A stretch of 64,000 nt of DNA from an uncultured Aquimarina sp. (GCA_947498765.1 CANMLG010000005.1:62001-126000), one strand, 5' to 3'. Positions 18,070 to 27,587 are shown, counted from the first letter of the stretch. Numbers and translations: made by a program. The notes: a model not told the origin generated them from the letters alone.

Positions 18070-19185
18070 CTAAATGACCTTAATAAATTCTACAATTTTT
18101 TCACATGCATCTCCATTGCCATAAGGGTTATGCAGTCCACTCATTTTTTTATATTCAGATTCTTTTGTTAACAATTTTGTAGCTTCAGAAACAATTTTCT
18201 TTTCATTCGTCCCTACCAACAAGACAGTTCCTGCATCAACAGCTTCTGGACGTTCAGTTGTATCTCTCATTACTAATACTGGCTTACCAATACTAGGAGC
18301 CTCCTCTTGTACACCTCCACTATCCGTAATTATTAAATATGATTTATTCATTAACCAAACAAATGCAGGATAAGATAAAGGATCTATTAATTTAACATTA
18401 TCTATATCAGCTAATAATTCATAAACTGGCTTTTGCACATTAGGATTTAAATGTACAGGATACACGATTTCAACATCAGCATTTTCTTTTGCAATTTGCT
18501 TTAAAGCTTTACATATATTTATGAATCCTTGACCATGATTTTCTCTTCTATGACCTGTGACTAAAATAATTTTTTTATCCAAATCAATCCCTTTTTTCAA
18601 TTGATCAATTTCTCTATCTTTTATTTTCTCTACTTTTCTTACACTATTTTTTAAAGCATCAATAACTGTATTCCCCGTCACTAATATATCTTTTGAATCA
18701 ATATTTTCTCTTAACAAATTTTGTTTTGAAATCTCTGTTGGTGCAAAATGATAATCACAAACCCTACCTGCAATACTTCTATTAATTTCTTCAGGAAAAG
18801 GAGAACGCTTATTGAATGTCCTTAGACCAGCTTCCACATGACATACTTTAGCACCAGAGTAAAAAGCTGCAATACTAGCTGCCATTGTTGTAGTTGTATC
18901 ACCATGCACATAAACAAAATCTGGCCTAAACTCTTCTAAAACATCTTTAAGCCCATTAATTATATCCGCCGTCAAAGAATACAAATTCTGTCCAGGCTTC
19001 ATTAAATTTAAATCAAAATCAGGCTTTATATCAAAAAACATCAAAACTTGATCCAGCATTTCACGATGCTGGGCTGTTACACATACTTTAGTTACAAACT
19101 CATTGTGCTTTCGAAATTCATTTACCAGAGGGGCCATTTTAATTGCTTCTGGTCTAGTTCCAAAAATTATTAGATTTTTTTTCAA
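18070..19185 (-). CDS. wecB: UDP-N-acetylglucosamine 2-epimerase, non-hydrolysing
   Basis: Interconverts UDP-GlcNAc and UDP-ManNAc in the cytoplasm, giving a precursor for ManNAc or ManNAcA in the polysaccharide. The 371-residue protein begins with IIFGTRPEAIKMAPLV, followed by VTAQHREMLDQVL, VHGDTTTTMAAS, HVEAGLRTFN with PFPEEINRS, and VTGHRRENHGQG. ITDSGGVQEEAPSIGKPVLV lies near the C-terminus. These are all the conserved blocks of the family, and length is standard. It is the first intact gene of the locus. No wecC-type UDP-ManNAc dehydrogenase is visible, so UDP-ManNAc may be used directly or oxidised by a gene elsewhere. Confidence 0.96.
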   Translation of the reverse strand: MKKNLIIFGTRPEAIKMAPLVNEFRKHNEFVTKVCVTAQHREMLDQVLMFFDIKPDFDLNLMKPGQNLYSLTADIINGLKDVLEEFRPDFVYVHGDTTTTMAASIAAFYSGAKVCHVEAGLRTFNKRSPFPEEINRSIAGRVCDYHFAPTEISKQNLLRENIDSKDILVTGNTVIDALKNSVRKVEKIKDREIDQLKKGIDLDKKIILVTGHRRENHGQGFINICKALKQIAKENADVEIVYPVHLNPNVQKPVYELLADIDNVKLIDPLSYPAFVWLMNKSYLIITDSGGVQEEAPSIGKPVLVMRDTTERPEAVDAGTVLLVGTNEKKIVSEATKLLTKESEYKKMSGLHNPYGNGDACEKIVEFIKVI

Positions 19186-19568
19186 AAAAAATATGATTTT
19201 AATTTGTTTTACTTTCTACTATAATTACTCTAATTAACAAAGAGCTTTATTCCTTTACACATTGAAATCCAACTATCATTCTCTATTCCTTTTTTAACCA
19301 TAAAATTAAATCACTTCTTGGAGATAACTCTTATCAGTAAAATACTTTTTTTAGTTTCCTTTATTTTGTATGACATTTACTAACAATATATATAAAATTT
19401 TACACTTTTATTACTCATAAAAACAAACACTTCATATATAACTCTAAACCTTGAAGATGTATATTTACAGCTTTGCATAATCTTCATTATAGTGTAATTA
19501 AAAAAAGCATCTAGTTAATATTCGTTACTGAACATCTTTATTCTACATCATATAAAACAACTCTAACT
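19186..19568. other. AT-rich stretch between wecB and the ugd remnant
   Basis: About 380 bp without a credible gene. I compared the minus-strand translation just downstream of the ugd remnant with what a complete UDP-glucose dehydrogenase should encode next and found no match, so the rest of that gene is missing rather than only frameshifted. No IS end or long inverted repeat was seen. The wecB promoter should lie here. Confidence 0.5.
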
Positions 19569-19802
19569 TCATCTACTTTTATCGAAAAAAAAAAAATTCC
19601 TTCCTCGCGCTTCTTTTACTACATGATCTAAACAAGGCTCATAAACAGGTAATTTCGAAAAATCATCTGCATTCCAATCGTCAATACGCTGTTCATTTAA
19701 ATCAACTACGTGTGCTTTTATATCTGGACATTTATTCGCTATCACTGCCATGGTTGGACCTCCAACATAACCAGCTCCAATACAACAAATATTTTTTATC
19801 AT
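19569..19802 (-). pseudogene. ugd: Truncated UDP-glucose 6-dehydrogenase, N-terminal remnant
   Basis: The ATG at 19802 opens the start of a nucleotide-sugar dehydrogenase: [19 protein letters not shown] with the GxGxxG NAD site, then [13 protein letters not shown] and [19 protein letters not shown]. The class is the eukaryote-like UDP-glucose dehydrogenase common in Bacteroidota, normally about 460 residues. After GRN the minus strand has a 12-T run that reads FFFF and then stops within five codons. Shifting frame in this run gives FSIKVDEV, which fits the expected FFS-x-x-VD continuation for a few codons, after which similarity ends. So there is both a homopolymer frameshift and loss of the remaining four fifths of the gene. 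Product should be inactive. Confidence 0.85.
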
Positions 19803-20059
19803 AAACGAAGGAAAATAATTTACGCGAAAGTAATCAAAATAACTTATTACAAGAATTATAATAAACATAAATACTCTTTCATTTATGTATTTCAACTTTC
19901 ATTTAATCCAAAAGACTGGATTTTTTGTTTAAAAAACCAATCTACTTAACTAAAATAATTTACATAACATTTAACAAAAAATTACTCTATTTCATTTTTT
20001 GTTTAAGGTAATAAGTCTATTTTTAAAAAAATAGTTATAAACTGTTATAAACTTTTTTA

Positions 20060-20067
20060 TATTTTTG
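20060..20067 (+). promoter_or_regulatory. Candidate -7 element for the OmpA-family gene
   Basis: TATTTTTG, an exact TAnnTTTG match, about 30 bp before the ATG. Just upstream are two head-to-tail copies of GTTATAAACT (around 20034-20053), where a -33 element would sit; no TTG is present there. The direct repeat could be a regulator site. Confidence 0.4.
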
Positions 20068-20097
20068 ATCACACTACTAAATTTATAATAAAAAATT

Positions 20098-21345
20098 ATG
20101 AAAAAACTACTACTAACAATTACAACGATATTTCTAATAAATATCTTGTATGCACAAGAAATCGAATATAACAAATGGTCTATTGAACTTGATGCAGGTG
20201 CCTTAAAAACTTTTAACCTAGCTTCACCTGGTCATTTTTCACCTGTACCTGAATTTATAGCTGGTAATTTTGGTGTTCGATACGCATTGAATACCAAATT
20301 TGGCATAAAAGCTGATTTTGGATACCAAGACATTAATAGTGATGACAATTCCATTGAATTTGAAACCAAATATTACAGAGGTTCCATACAAGGTGTAATC
20401 AACCTAGGAAACATTATGGGATTCCGAACTACTGCCTTTAAAAATATTGGACTATTATTCCACGGAGGTGGAGGACTATCTTCATTTGATTACAATACCA
20501 CTAACAACACTGGCGACGAACTTGCTGTTAATTTCATATTAGGTCTAACCCCTCAGTTAAAACTCTCTAAAAGAATTTCTTTTCAAGTTGACCTGAGCTA
20601 CTTAAGACATTTAAGCCAAAATTTTAATTGGGATGGTGCCGAAAATGTTTCTGATTTTGGATCTGTATTAACTGCTACTGCTGGTTTTGCTATTAATTTA
20701 GGAAAACATGAAGATCACGCCGATTGGACTATTGAAGATGGAGCTAACTCCAAACAATTGGAAGAGCTAAAAACAAAAATATCAAACATTGAAGCCGATC
20801 TTATTGACACCGATCAAGATGGTGTTGCGGATTATTTAGACAGAGAACCAAATACCACTTCTGGAGTTACTGTAAACACAAAAGGAGTTACTGTTGACAA
20901 TAACAGAAACGGCATCCCTGACGAATTTGAAACCGCCATGGACAGAAAATATGCAAATGACACTCCAACAAAAACAGCTACACCTGAAGTTTCATATGAT
21001 GAAGCTATTAAAAAGCTTTTAGGCGAAGGCTATGTGAATGTTTATTTTAATACCGCTAGCGCCACACCAAGTATCTATTCACTTGACGCTATCAATTACC
21101 TAATTGAATATATGAAAGAGCACCCAGAAGCTAAAGCTGAATTAATAGGTTTTGCTGATCAAAGAGGTAGCGATTCTTTTAATTCCAGTTTATCTGCTAG
21201 AAGAGCTAAAAAGGTATACGACATATTAATTGAGTCTGGCATTACCCCAGAAAGATTATCACACACAGGTAATGGAGAAACTGCTTCTGGCACTTCTAAA
21301 GAATCTTTACAATTAAGAAGAAAAGTTACTTTCAAGCTGAAATAA
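20098..21345 (+). CDS. OmpA-family outer-membrane protein
   Basis: Predicted to anchor the outer membrane to peptidoglycan. The 415-residue protein has a signal peptide (MKKLLLTITTIFLINILYAQ) and an eight-strand-like beta-barrel domain over about residues 20-205. A short linker follows with a calcium-binding, thrombospondin-3-like repeat (DTDQDGVADYLD, and DNNRNGIPDEFE). The C-terminal OmpA domain spans about 310-415: VNVYFNTASATPS, AELIGFADQRGS and NSSLSARRAKKVYDIL, with the conserved Asp and Arg that bind diaminopimelate in this family. It stands alone between the capsule locus and a repeat element, and ends at a terminator. Confidence 0.93.
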   Translation: MKKLLLTITTIFLINILYAQEIEYNKWSIELDAGALKTFNLASPGHFSPVPEFIAGNFGVRYALNTKFGIKADFGYQDINSDDNSIEFETKYYRGSIQGVINLGNIMGFRTTAFKNIGLLFHGGGGLSSFDYNTTNNTGDELAVNFILGLTPQLKLSKRISFQVDLSYLRHLSQNFNWDGAENVSDFGSVLTATAGFAINLGKHEDHADWTIEDGANSKQLEELKTKISNIEADLIDTDQDGVADYLDREPNTTSGVTVNTKGVTVDNNRNGIPDEFETAMDRKYANDTPTKTATPEVSYDEAIKKLLGEGYVNVYFNTASATPSIYSLDAINYLIEYMKEHPEAKAELIGFADQRGSDSFNSSLSARRAKKVYDILIESGITPERLSHTGNGETASGTSKESLQLRRKVTFKLK

Positions 21346-21376
21346 GCAAATAAACACACTTTTCTTTTAAATTGAT

Positions 21377-21408
21377 AAAAAAAGGCTACCATATAGGTAG
21401 CTTTTTTT
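21377..21408 (+). terminator. Terminator of the OmpA-family gene
   Basis: Stem GCTACC / GGTAGC with flanking A and T runs and a 5-nt loop, followed by seven T residues, 31 bp after the stop codon. Confidence 0.85.
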
Positions 21409-21563
21409 ACACCCAAATCTCACAGTGTATTTCACCTTTTAATCAACACAAATATTATGACATTATTTAATTTAAACACAACAAGCCCGATATACTAAAA
21501 TCAAGAAAAAATTAATCCGATTTACTGACAAGAATTTCATATAAATAAGTTGAATTATTTTTT

Positions 21564-21820
21564 CACTAGTCTAAGGCAGGGCAGCACGATAGTGATGAGT
21601 CAGTTGATGCTTAGACGAAAAAGCACAGCCTTAGCTACGGTTTAATTTTTAAACCCGGATTATGATTATCACTAAAACTTTGCAATGAGGTATTAAAACA
21701 AGTACTTTCTCAATTTCAACATAGCATCGCTATGGTTAAATTGAAAAGTGCAACAAAGTGTTTGTTTTTGAAGTGATTTCATAACGTAATAAATTTTCTA
21801 ATGCATAATTTGGGTTAAAC
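21564..21820. repeat. Large imperfect inverted-repeat element of unknown type
   Basis: Outer arms are TTTAAACCCGGATTATGATTA (21648-21668) and, inverted, TTTAACCCAAATTATGCATTA (21799-21819). The centre is a near-perfect palindrome at 21711-21743 (CAATTTCAACATAGC, then GCTATGGTTAAATTG). Arms and centre share one axis near 21727-21733, so the segment could fold into one long hairpin of about 170 nt. A further 80 bp on the left contain CTAAGGC and GCCTTAG that can pair. No transposase or open frame is inside. It lies between two terminators (OmpA-family gene and gyrA), as expected for a repetitive extragenic or MITE-like element. Confidence 0.6.
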
Positions 21821-21925
21821 GCAAGAATAGTAAAAAAAGAAACGAAATATATGCGAAATTTTCGTTAATAAATCGTACAACATCTATTCTATTTAAAAAT
21901 CCCTACCAATATTTCGAGTTTAAAC

Positions 21926-21966
21926 AAAAAAAATAGGTCAAGCAAATAAATACTTAACCTATTTTT
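21926..21966 (-). terminator. Terminator of gyrA
   Basis: Stem ATAGGT-AAG / CTT-ACCTAT with one mismatch, flanked by A and T runs, 20 bp downstream of the gyrA stop on the minus strand. Confidence 0.75.
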
Positions 21967-21986
21967 ATACTAGACTTATTTAAATA

Positions 21987-24551
21987 TTATTCCTCAGATT
22001 GAGAAGTATTATCATCATTATCAACTTCCAGATCAGTCTCTGCAACATCACTATTACCCACATTTACATTAACATCAGCTCCTTCCACTAATTCTGCATC
22101 ATCTATATCCTCATCATCATTCATCACCTTTGCTACCGCCGCAATTGAATCTTTCCCCTTCAAGTTAATCAAACGAACACCTTGCGTTGCTCGACCCATA
22201 ACTCTCAATTCTTCAACAGAAAGCCTTATAGCAATACCTGACTTGTTTATAATCATCAAGTCATCTGCATCCGTAACATTCTTTATTGCTACTAGCTCCC
22301 CTGTTTTTTCGGTAACTGAAATAGTTTTAACCCCTTTTCCGCCTCTGTTAGTAATACGATAATCCTCCAAACTAGATCGTTTTCCATAACCATTTTCAGA
22401 AACTACTAAAATATTACTTTCAGGATCATTAACAGCCACCATTCCAATCACTTCATCTTTATCATGAGCTAAGGTTATACCTCGTACACCAGAAGCCCCC
22501 CTTCCCATTGGACGTGTTTTTGCTTCTTCAAAACGAATTGATTTACCTGATTTTAAAGCTAACATTATTTGACTATCTCCATTTGTTAATTTTGCTTCTA
22601 AAAGCTCATCACCCTCTTTAATTGTAATTGCATTAATTCCATTTACTCGTGGACGAGAATATTGTTCCAAAGATGTTTTTTTAACTTGACCCTTTTTAGT
22701 AGCCATAATCACATAATGACTATTTATATATTCTTCATCTTTTAAATCCTGAGTACAAATAAAAGCCTTCACCTTGTCATCTTGCTCAATATTAATTAAG
22801 TTTTGAATTGCCCTACCTTTTGTCGCTTTAGCTCCTTCTGGAATTTCAAATACACGCATCCAAAAGCACTTTCCTTTTTGAGTAAAAAACAACATATATT
22901 GATGATTTGTACCTACAAACAAATGCTCTAAGAAATCCTCATTACGAGTTGTGCTTCCTTTTTGCCCAACTCCTCCTCTATTTTGAGTTTTATATTCAGT
23001 AAGTGAAGTTCTTTTTATATACCCTGCATGAGAAATAGTAATCACTACTTTTTCATTAGGAATCATATCTTCAATACTAAAATCTCCTCCAGCATATTCA
23101 ATTTGAGAACGACGCCCGTCATCATATTTTTCCTTAATTACAAGAAGCTCATCTTTTATAATTTCCATTCTACGCTCTTTTCTTGCTAAGATATCTTTCA
23201 AATCTTCAATAGTTTTCATGATATCCTCATACTCAGCTCGTAATTTATCTTGCTCCAGACCTGTAAGTTGACGCAAACGCATTTCAACAATAGCTTTTGC
23301 CTGAATTTCAGTCAATTTAAATCGCTCAATTAACTTAGCTCTTGCTTCATCAGCATTGTTTGACGCCCTAATCAAAGCTATCACCTCATCTATATTATCA
23401 GATGCAATAATTAAACCTTCTAAGATATGTGCTCGTTCTTCAGCTTTACGCAACTCATACGTTGTTCTTCTTACTACCACTTCATGACGATGCTCTACAA
23501 AATAGTGAATCATATCCTTTACATTAAGCAATTGAGGTCTTCCATTGACTAATGCTATATTATTTACACTAAATGAAGTTTGCAATTGTGTATGCTTATA
23601 AAGCATATTTAACACAATATTTGGAATAGAATCACGCTTTAACACATAAACAATTCGCATTCCTTTTCTATCAGATTCATCTCTAATAGAAGAAATTCCA
23701 TCTATTTTTTTATCATTAATTAATTCAGCTGTTTTTTTAATCATTTCAGCCTTATTCACCTGATAAGGAATCTCACTAACAATAATACACTCTCGTCCTT
23801 TTACTTCTTCAATATTAGCTTTAGCTCGCATAACAATACGACCTCGACCTGTTTTAAAAGCTTCTCTAACGCCATCATAGCCATAAATTATTCCTCCAGT
23901 AGGAAAATCAGGTGCTTTGATATGTTGCATTAGCTCCTCTATCTCAATATCATTATTATTAATATAAGCAACTGTACCATCAATAACTTCTCCTAAATTA
24001 TGAGGAGGCATATTAGTCGCCATCCCTACAGCAATACCCGATGCTCCATTAATTAATAAACCTGGCACACGTGTTGGAAGCACAGTGGGCTCTTTTAAGG
24101 TATCATCAAAGTTTAATGTATGATCAACAGTTTCTTTTTCAATGTCAGCAAGCATATCTTCCGATATTTTTCTCATTCTTGCTTCCGTATATCGCATTGC
24201 CGCAGGACTATCACCATCTACAGATCCAAAATTTCCCTGCCCATCAACTAACATATAACGCATACTCCATTCCTGAGCCATACGCACCATTGCATCATAT
24301 ACGGAAGTATCACCGTGTGGGTGATACTTTCCCAGTACTTCCCCTACAATTCTTGCCGATTTTTTATGAGCACTCGAAGCCCTAACTCCAAGTTCGTGCA
24401 TTCCAAATAATACCCTACGGTGCACTGGTTTTAATCCATCACGTACATCAGGCAACGCCCTAGAAACTATTACAGACATCGAATAATCGATGTATGCTGA
24501 TTTCATTTCCTCTTCAATATTAATAGGAATCAGCTTTTCTCCGTCAGCCAT
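21987..24551 (-). CDS. gyrA: DNA gyrase subunit A
   Basis: Breakage-reunion subunit of gyrase, which introduces negative supercoils with GyrB. In the 854-residue protein the winged-helix/tower region starts at about residue 10. The quinolone-determining region reads [18 protein letters not shown], with Thr82 and Asp86, and the catalytic tyrosine is Tyr121 in MRYTEARM. The C-terminal beta-pinwheel (about 500-810) has the GyrA-box position as [10 protein letters not shown], a variant of the classical QRRGGKG, plus a similar NRGGKGVKT later. A 40-residue acidic tail rich in Asp and Glu ends the protein. The gene is monocistronic, with a terminator just downstream. Confidence 0.97.
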   Translation of the reverse strand: MADGEKLIPINIEEEMKSAYIDYSMSVIVSRALPDVRDGLKPVHRRVLFGMHELGVRASSAHKKSARIVGEVLGKYHPHGDTSVYDAMVRMAQEWSMRYMLVDGQGNFGSVDGDSPAAMRYTEARMRKISEDMLADIEKETVDHTLNFDDTLKEPTVLPTRVPGLLINGASGIAVGMATNMPPHNLGEVIDGTVAYINNNDIEIEELMQHIKAPDFPTGGIIYGYDGVREAFKTGRGRIVMRAKANIEEVKGRECIIVSEIPYQVNKAEMIKKTAELINDKKIDGISSIRDESDRKGMRIVYVLKRDSIPNIVLNMLYKHTQLQTSFSVNNIALVNGRPQLLNVKDMIHYFVEHRHEVVVRRTTYELRKAEERAHILEGLIIASDNIDEVIALIRASNNADEARAKLIERFKLTEIQAKAIVEMRLRQLTGLEQDKLRAEYEDIMKTIEDLKDILARKERRMEIIKDELLVIKEKYDDGRRSQIEYAGGDFSIEDMIPNEKVVITISHAGYIKRTSLTEYKTQNRGGVGQKGSTTRNEDFLEHLFVGTNHQYMLFFTQKGKCFWMRVFEIPEGAKATKGRAIQNLINIEQDDKVKAFICTQDLKDEEYINSHYVIMATKKGQVKKTSLEQYSRPRVNGINAITIKEGDELLEAKLTNGDSQIMLALKSGKSIRFEEAKTRPMGRGASGVRGITLAHDKDEVIGMVAVNDPESNILVVSENGYGKRSSLEDYRITNRGGKGVKTISVTEKTGELVAIKNVTDADDLMIINKSGIAIRLSVEELRVMGRATQGVRLINLKGKDSIAAVAKVMNDDEDIDDAELVEGADVNVNVGNSDVAETDLEVDNDDNTSQSEE

Positions 24552-24784
24552 ATATCTAAAAATTTAATTTTTTTTAATTCAATTCTAACAAGCAAAATAG
24601 TGAATTAAACCAAGTATTACAGTCAAAATTCAGCTAATTATTTACAATTTATTAACAAAAGACACCCAGTGCATAATCCATAAAACAAAACCTCCTAAAA
24701 ACACCTTTAAAACGCCCTGTTATTTAAAATCAATCTTAACTCAAGTAGAAGTATATTGTTACTTGCTATAAAAAATAAAAAACT

Positions 24785-25012
24785 ATGAGTGATAAAAAAA
24801 CACCTATTAAAGTAACTTTGGAATCAGGCAAAAAATATGCCTGGTGCACCTGTAGCCATAGTGAAAACCAACCCTTTTGCGATGGATCTCACAGAAAACA
24901 CAAGGCCACTCCATCATTAACGTTTGAAGTTGAAGAAACAAAAGAAGCCTCATTATGCACTTGCAAGCTTACCAACAATCCTCCATATTGCGATGGATCA
25001 CATAGGAAGTAA
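24785..25012 (+). CDS. Small iron-sulfur protein with two CDGSH motifs
   Basis: A 75-residue soluble protein with two complete CDGSH [2Fe-2S] sites: CTCSHSENQPFCDGSH and CTCKLTNNPPYCDGSH. Both fit the family pattern C-x-C-x2-(S/T)-x3-P-x-C-D-G-S-H, where three Cys and one His hold each labile cluster. Proteins of this type are thought to act in redox sensing or cluster/electron transfer; no partner can be named here. It is transcribed divergently from gyrA and ends at a terminator shared with the convergent DUF4293 gene. Confidence 0.93.
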   Translation: MSDKKTPIKVTLESGKKYAWCTCSHSENQPFCDGSHRKHKATPSLTFEVEETKEASLCTCKLTNNPPYCDGSHRK

Positions 25013-25054
25013 ACATTCAAAATCAACTTACATTTTTAAACTAAAAAATGAAAT

Positions 25055-25087
25055 AAAAAAGCCAGCGTTGGCAGACGCTGGCTTTTT
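25055..25087. terminator. Bidirectional terminator between the CDGSH and DUF4293 genes
   Basis: Perfect stem GCCAGCGT / ACGCTGGC, 6-nt loop, with an A run on the left and a T run on the right, so it works for both convergent genes. Confidence 0.9.
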
Positions 25088-25110
25088 CGCACAAAATACT
25101 AGTTAAGTGT

Positions 25111-25509
25111 TTATCGTAATCTGTCCACAGATTTTACAAGTTGTTCATCCTTTTTGATAGCTTTATTAGCTAACACAATTAAAACGATAGATAGAACAGG
25201 TATGAACCTCCCAATACCCTTCTCAGAAGCAAAAACCTCTCCAGATACATTTAGTGTCAAATACACGAAAACGCCTAGTAAAATAACATTCAATAGTATA
25301 TTTAAACGCCCCAATACAAATTGAAGCTTTCTATTTTTGTAAATAAAAATAATAACAAATGATAAGAATGCCGAAATTAACAAAAACTCATAATAAAATG
25401 GAGCATTAATTTCACCTACCTTATCAAAACCAGTTGGAAAAAAGTAAGACAAAACTCCGGATACTAATGTCGCTAATAATAAATAAACGCTTTGAATACG
25501 TTGAATCAT
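25111..25509 (-). CDS. DUF4293 family membrane protein
   Basis: A 132-residue inner-membrane protein with four predicted helices (about 7-25, 38-57, 65-85 and 100-117) and a short basic tail. The N-terminus MIQRIQSVYLLLA and the overall layout match the DUF4293 family, found in Bacteroidota and usually next to rho, as here. Function is unknown. It is divergent from rho and shares the 296-bp region between them. Confidence 0.85.
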   Translation of the reverse strand: MIQRIQSVYLLLATLVSGVLSYFFPTGFDKVGEINAPFYYEFLLISAFLSFVIIFIYKNRKLQFVLGRLNILLNVILLGVFVYLTLNVSGEVFASEKGIGRFIPVLSIVLIVLANKAIKKDEQLVKSVDRLR

Positions 25510-25531
25510 ACTTTTTTTCTTCTTAATATTA

Positions 25532-25561
25532 CAAAAATAGTAGTTTCTTTTTATAATTCAA
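25532..25561 (-). promoter_or_regulatory. Promoter of the DUF4293 gene
   Basis: On the minus strand, TTG (25559-25561), 19 bp, then TATTTTTG (25532-25539): both parts of the Bacteroidota consensus at the expected spacing, 23 bp before the ATG. Confidence 0.65.
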
Positions 25562-25805
25562 CAAATAAATAAAAAAAAGAATCCTTATTAAAATGACTGA
25601 AAAATACAATCAACAATTTTTTATTTATTAAAAAAAACTTAAAACATTAATTAGCAAGTTATTCAACAAAGAGTTTTTCTAATAAAAATATTGTTGTATA
25701 CTTGCAATAGCAAATGATATCAAGTCATTTAACAATCTTCAAAGACTCAATACATATTTTCTTGTATTTATTCTCTATAAATAACAAAGACAATTAACAA
25801 AATAC

Positions 25806-27470
25806 ATGTTAGAAATTTCTGATTTAAAATCAAAAAAATTACCTGAGCTACAAGAAATGGCTAAGGCATTAAAAGTTCCTAAATTTCGTACTTTAAAAAA
25901 ACTGGATTTAGTATATCAAATTTTAGATCATCAAGCTGATGATCCTACTAAAGTTGCTAAAGTAGCCTCCGTACTTACCGAAGAACCTATTGAAAGTAAG
26001 CCAAAGGATAATAAAGCTAAAACCACTGTTAAAGACAAAGAAGTAAGCGAAACACCTGTTGCTGCACCAAGCAAGCCCAAAAGAGAACGCAAACAACGAA
26101 TTACTCCCCACAAAAAGGAAAGTAATAAAATTGTCGAAAAAGCAACAACTGACCCTGTGGCGCAAGATAAAATTACTCCGCCCACAAAAGAAGTTACAAA
26201 AAATGAAAAAGCGACACCAAACAAACCTCGCTTTGAAAAAAACGAACGTAACAACAACCACAAAAACAAAAATCACAAAAATAATAACGGGAATTCTCGA
26301 GATAACAAAGGAAATCGAGATTCGAGAAACCGCTATAAAGAGCCTGATTTTGAATTTGATGCCATTATTGAAAGTGAAGGTGTTTTAGATATAATGCAAG
26401 ATGGATATGGCTTTTTACGTTCAAGTGATTATAATTATTTATCATCACCCGATGATATTTATGTATCACAATCACAAATTAGATTATTTGGTTTAAAAAC
26501 CGGAGATACAGTACTAGGACAAGTACGCCCACCTAAAGAAGGTGAAAAATATTTCCCATTAATTAAGGTGAATAAAATTAACGGTCTTAGCCCTCAAGTA
26601 GTTCGAGATCGTGTATCGTTTGAGCATTTAACGCCGCTTTTTCCTCAAGAAAAATTTAATATTGCCGAGAGACAAAGTACCATTTCAACTCGAATCATGG
26701 ATTTGTTTTCGCCAATAGGGAAAGGCCAACGTGGAATGATTGTTGCCCAACCAAAAACTGGTAAAACCATGTTATTAAAGGACGTTGCCAATGCTATAGC
26801 TGCCAACCATCCCGAGGTATACCAAATGATTTTACTTATTGACGAACGTCCCGAAGAGGTTACCGACATGCAACGTAATGTTCAAGGTGAAGTGATTGCC
26901 TCTACCTTTGACAAAGAAGCTCATGAGCACGTAAAAGTAGCTAATATTGTCTTAGAAAAGGCCAAAAGATTAGTTGAATGTGGTCATGATGTTGTTATTT
27001 TACTTGATTCCATTACTCGTTTAGCTCGTGCATACAACACCGTACAACCAGCTAGTGGTAAAATTTTAAGTGGTGGTGTTGACGCTAATGCGTTACACAA
27101 ACCTAAGCGTTTCTTTGGTGCTGCACGTAACATTGAAGGAGGTGGCTCACTTACTATTATTGCTACAGCTTTGACCGAAACTGGCTCTAAAATGGACGAA
27201 GTTATTTTTGAAGAGTTCAAAGGAACTGGTAATATGGAATTGCAATTAGATCGTAAAATATCTAATCGCCGTATTTTCCCAGCTATTGATTTAGTTTCGA
27301 GTAGCACACGTAGAGACGATATTTTACTAGACGACACTACAATGCAACGCATGTGGGTACTTCGTAAGTTTTTAGCTGACATGAACCCAGTAGAAGCTAT
27401 GGAATCAATAAATCAACGTGTAAAACAAACTAAAAATAATGAGGAATTTTTAATATCTATGAATAGCTAA
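25806..27470 (+). CDS. rho: Transcription termination factor Rho with Asn/Lys-rich insert
   Basis: Hexameric RNA-dependent ATPase that ends transcription of untranslated RNA. The 554-residue protein starts with the Rho N-terminal helical domain (about 1-45: [20 protein letters not shown]). A low-complexity insert follows (about 48-188), basic and rich in Pro, Thr, Asn and Lys, with runs such as [17 protein letters not shown]. Next come the RNA-binding fold (about 190-265, [15 protein letters not shown]) and the ATPase core: P-loop QPKTGKTML near 315-323, Walker [17 protein letters not shown] near 394-409, Q-loop/secondary RNA site [20 protein letters not shown]. Such inserts are known in several phyla, including Bacteroidota. 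It has its own terminator. Confidence 0.96.
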   Translation: MLEISDLKSKKLPELQEMAKALKVPKFRTLKKLDLVYQILDHQADDPTKVAKVASVLTEEPIESKPKDNKAKTTVKDKEVSETPVAAPSKPKRERKQRITPHKKESNKIVEKATTDPVAQDKITPPTKEVTKNEKATPNKPRFEKNERNNNHKNKNHKNNNGNSRDNKGNRDSRNRYKEPDFEFDAIIESEGVLDIMQDGYGFLRSSDYNYLSSPDDIYVSQSQIRLFGLKTGDTVLGQVRPPKEGEKYFPLIKVNKINGLSPQVVRDRVSFEHLTPLFPQEKFNIAERQSTISTRIMDLFSPIGKGQRGMIVAQPKTGKTMLLKDVANAIAANHPEVYQMILLIDERPEEVTDMQRNVQGEVIASTFDKEAHEHVKVANIVLEKAKRLVECGHDVVILLDSITRLARAYNTVQPASGKILSGGVDANALHKPKRFFGAARNIEGGGSLTIIATALTETGSKMDEVIFEEFKGTGNMELQLDRKISNRRIFPAIDLVSSSTRRDDILLDDTTMQRMWVLRKFLADMNPVEAMESINQRVKQTKNNEEFLISMNS

Positions 27471-27489
27471 AAACTCATTTTAACCCAAC

Positions 27490-27525
27490 AAAGCCCTCGC
27501 TATTTTTATAGTAGAGGGCTTTTTT
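27490..27525 (+). terminator. Terminator of rho
   Basis: Stem AAGCCCTC / GAGGGCTT followed by a T run, about 20 bp after the rho stop. Confidence 0.85.
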
Positions 27526-27542
27526 GTATCTTTATTAGAAAG

Positions 27543-27562
27543 GTCTACTCCCCAAAGTAGAC
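27543..27562 (+). other. Hairpin in the msrA leader
   Basis: Perfect 7-bp stem GTCTACT / AGTAGAC with a 6-nt loop, no T tract, 25 bp before the msrA ATG. A TGTATCTTTA stretch 18 bp upstream is one base off the -7 consensus, so the hairpin could form the 5' end of the transcript. Confidence 0.3.
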
Positions 27563-27587
27563 TATTACCTATATAAAACCTACAATC

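Noticed and set aside
18070-19185. Hydrolysing UDP-GlcNAc 2-epimerase (NeuC type) for sialic acid
   Set aside because: Sequence blocks are those of the non-hydrolysing WecB type, and no sialic acid synthase or CMP-transferase is nearby.
24290-24320. Thr82 in GyrA as a quinolone-resistance mutation
   Set aside because: Thr at this place is the normal residue in flavobacterial GyrA; Asp86 is also intact.
25923-26388. Open frames opposite or overlapping the low-complexity part of rho
   Set aside because: They arise from the repetitive Lys/Asn codons; composition is unlike a protein and nothing is conserved.
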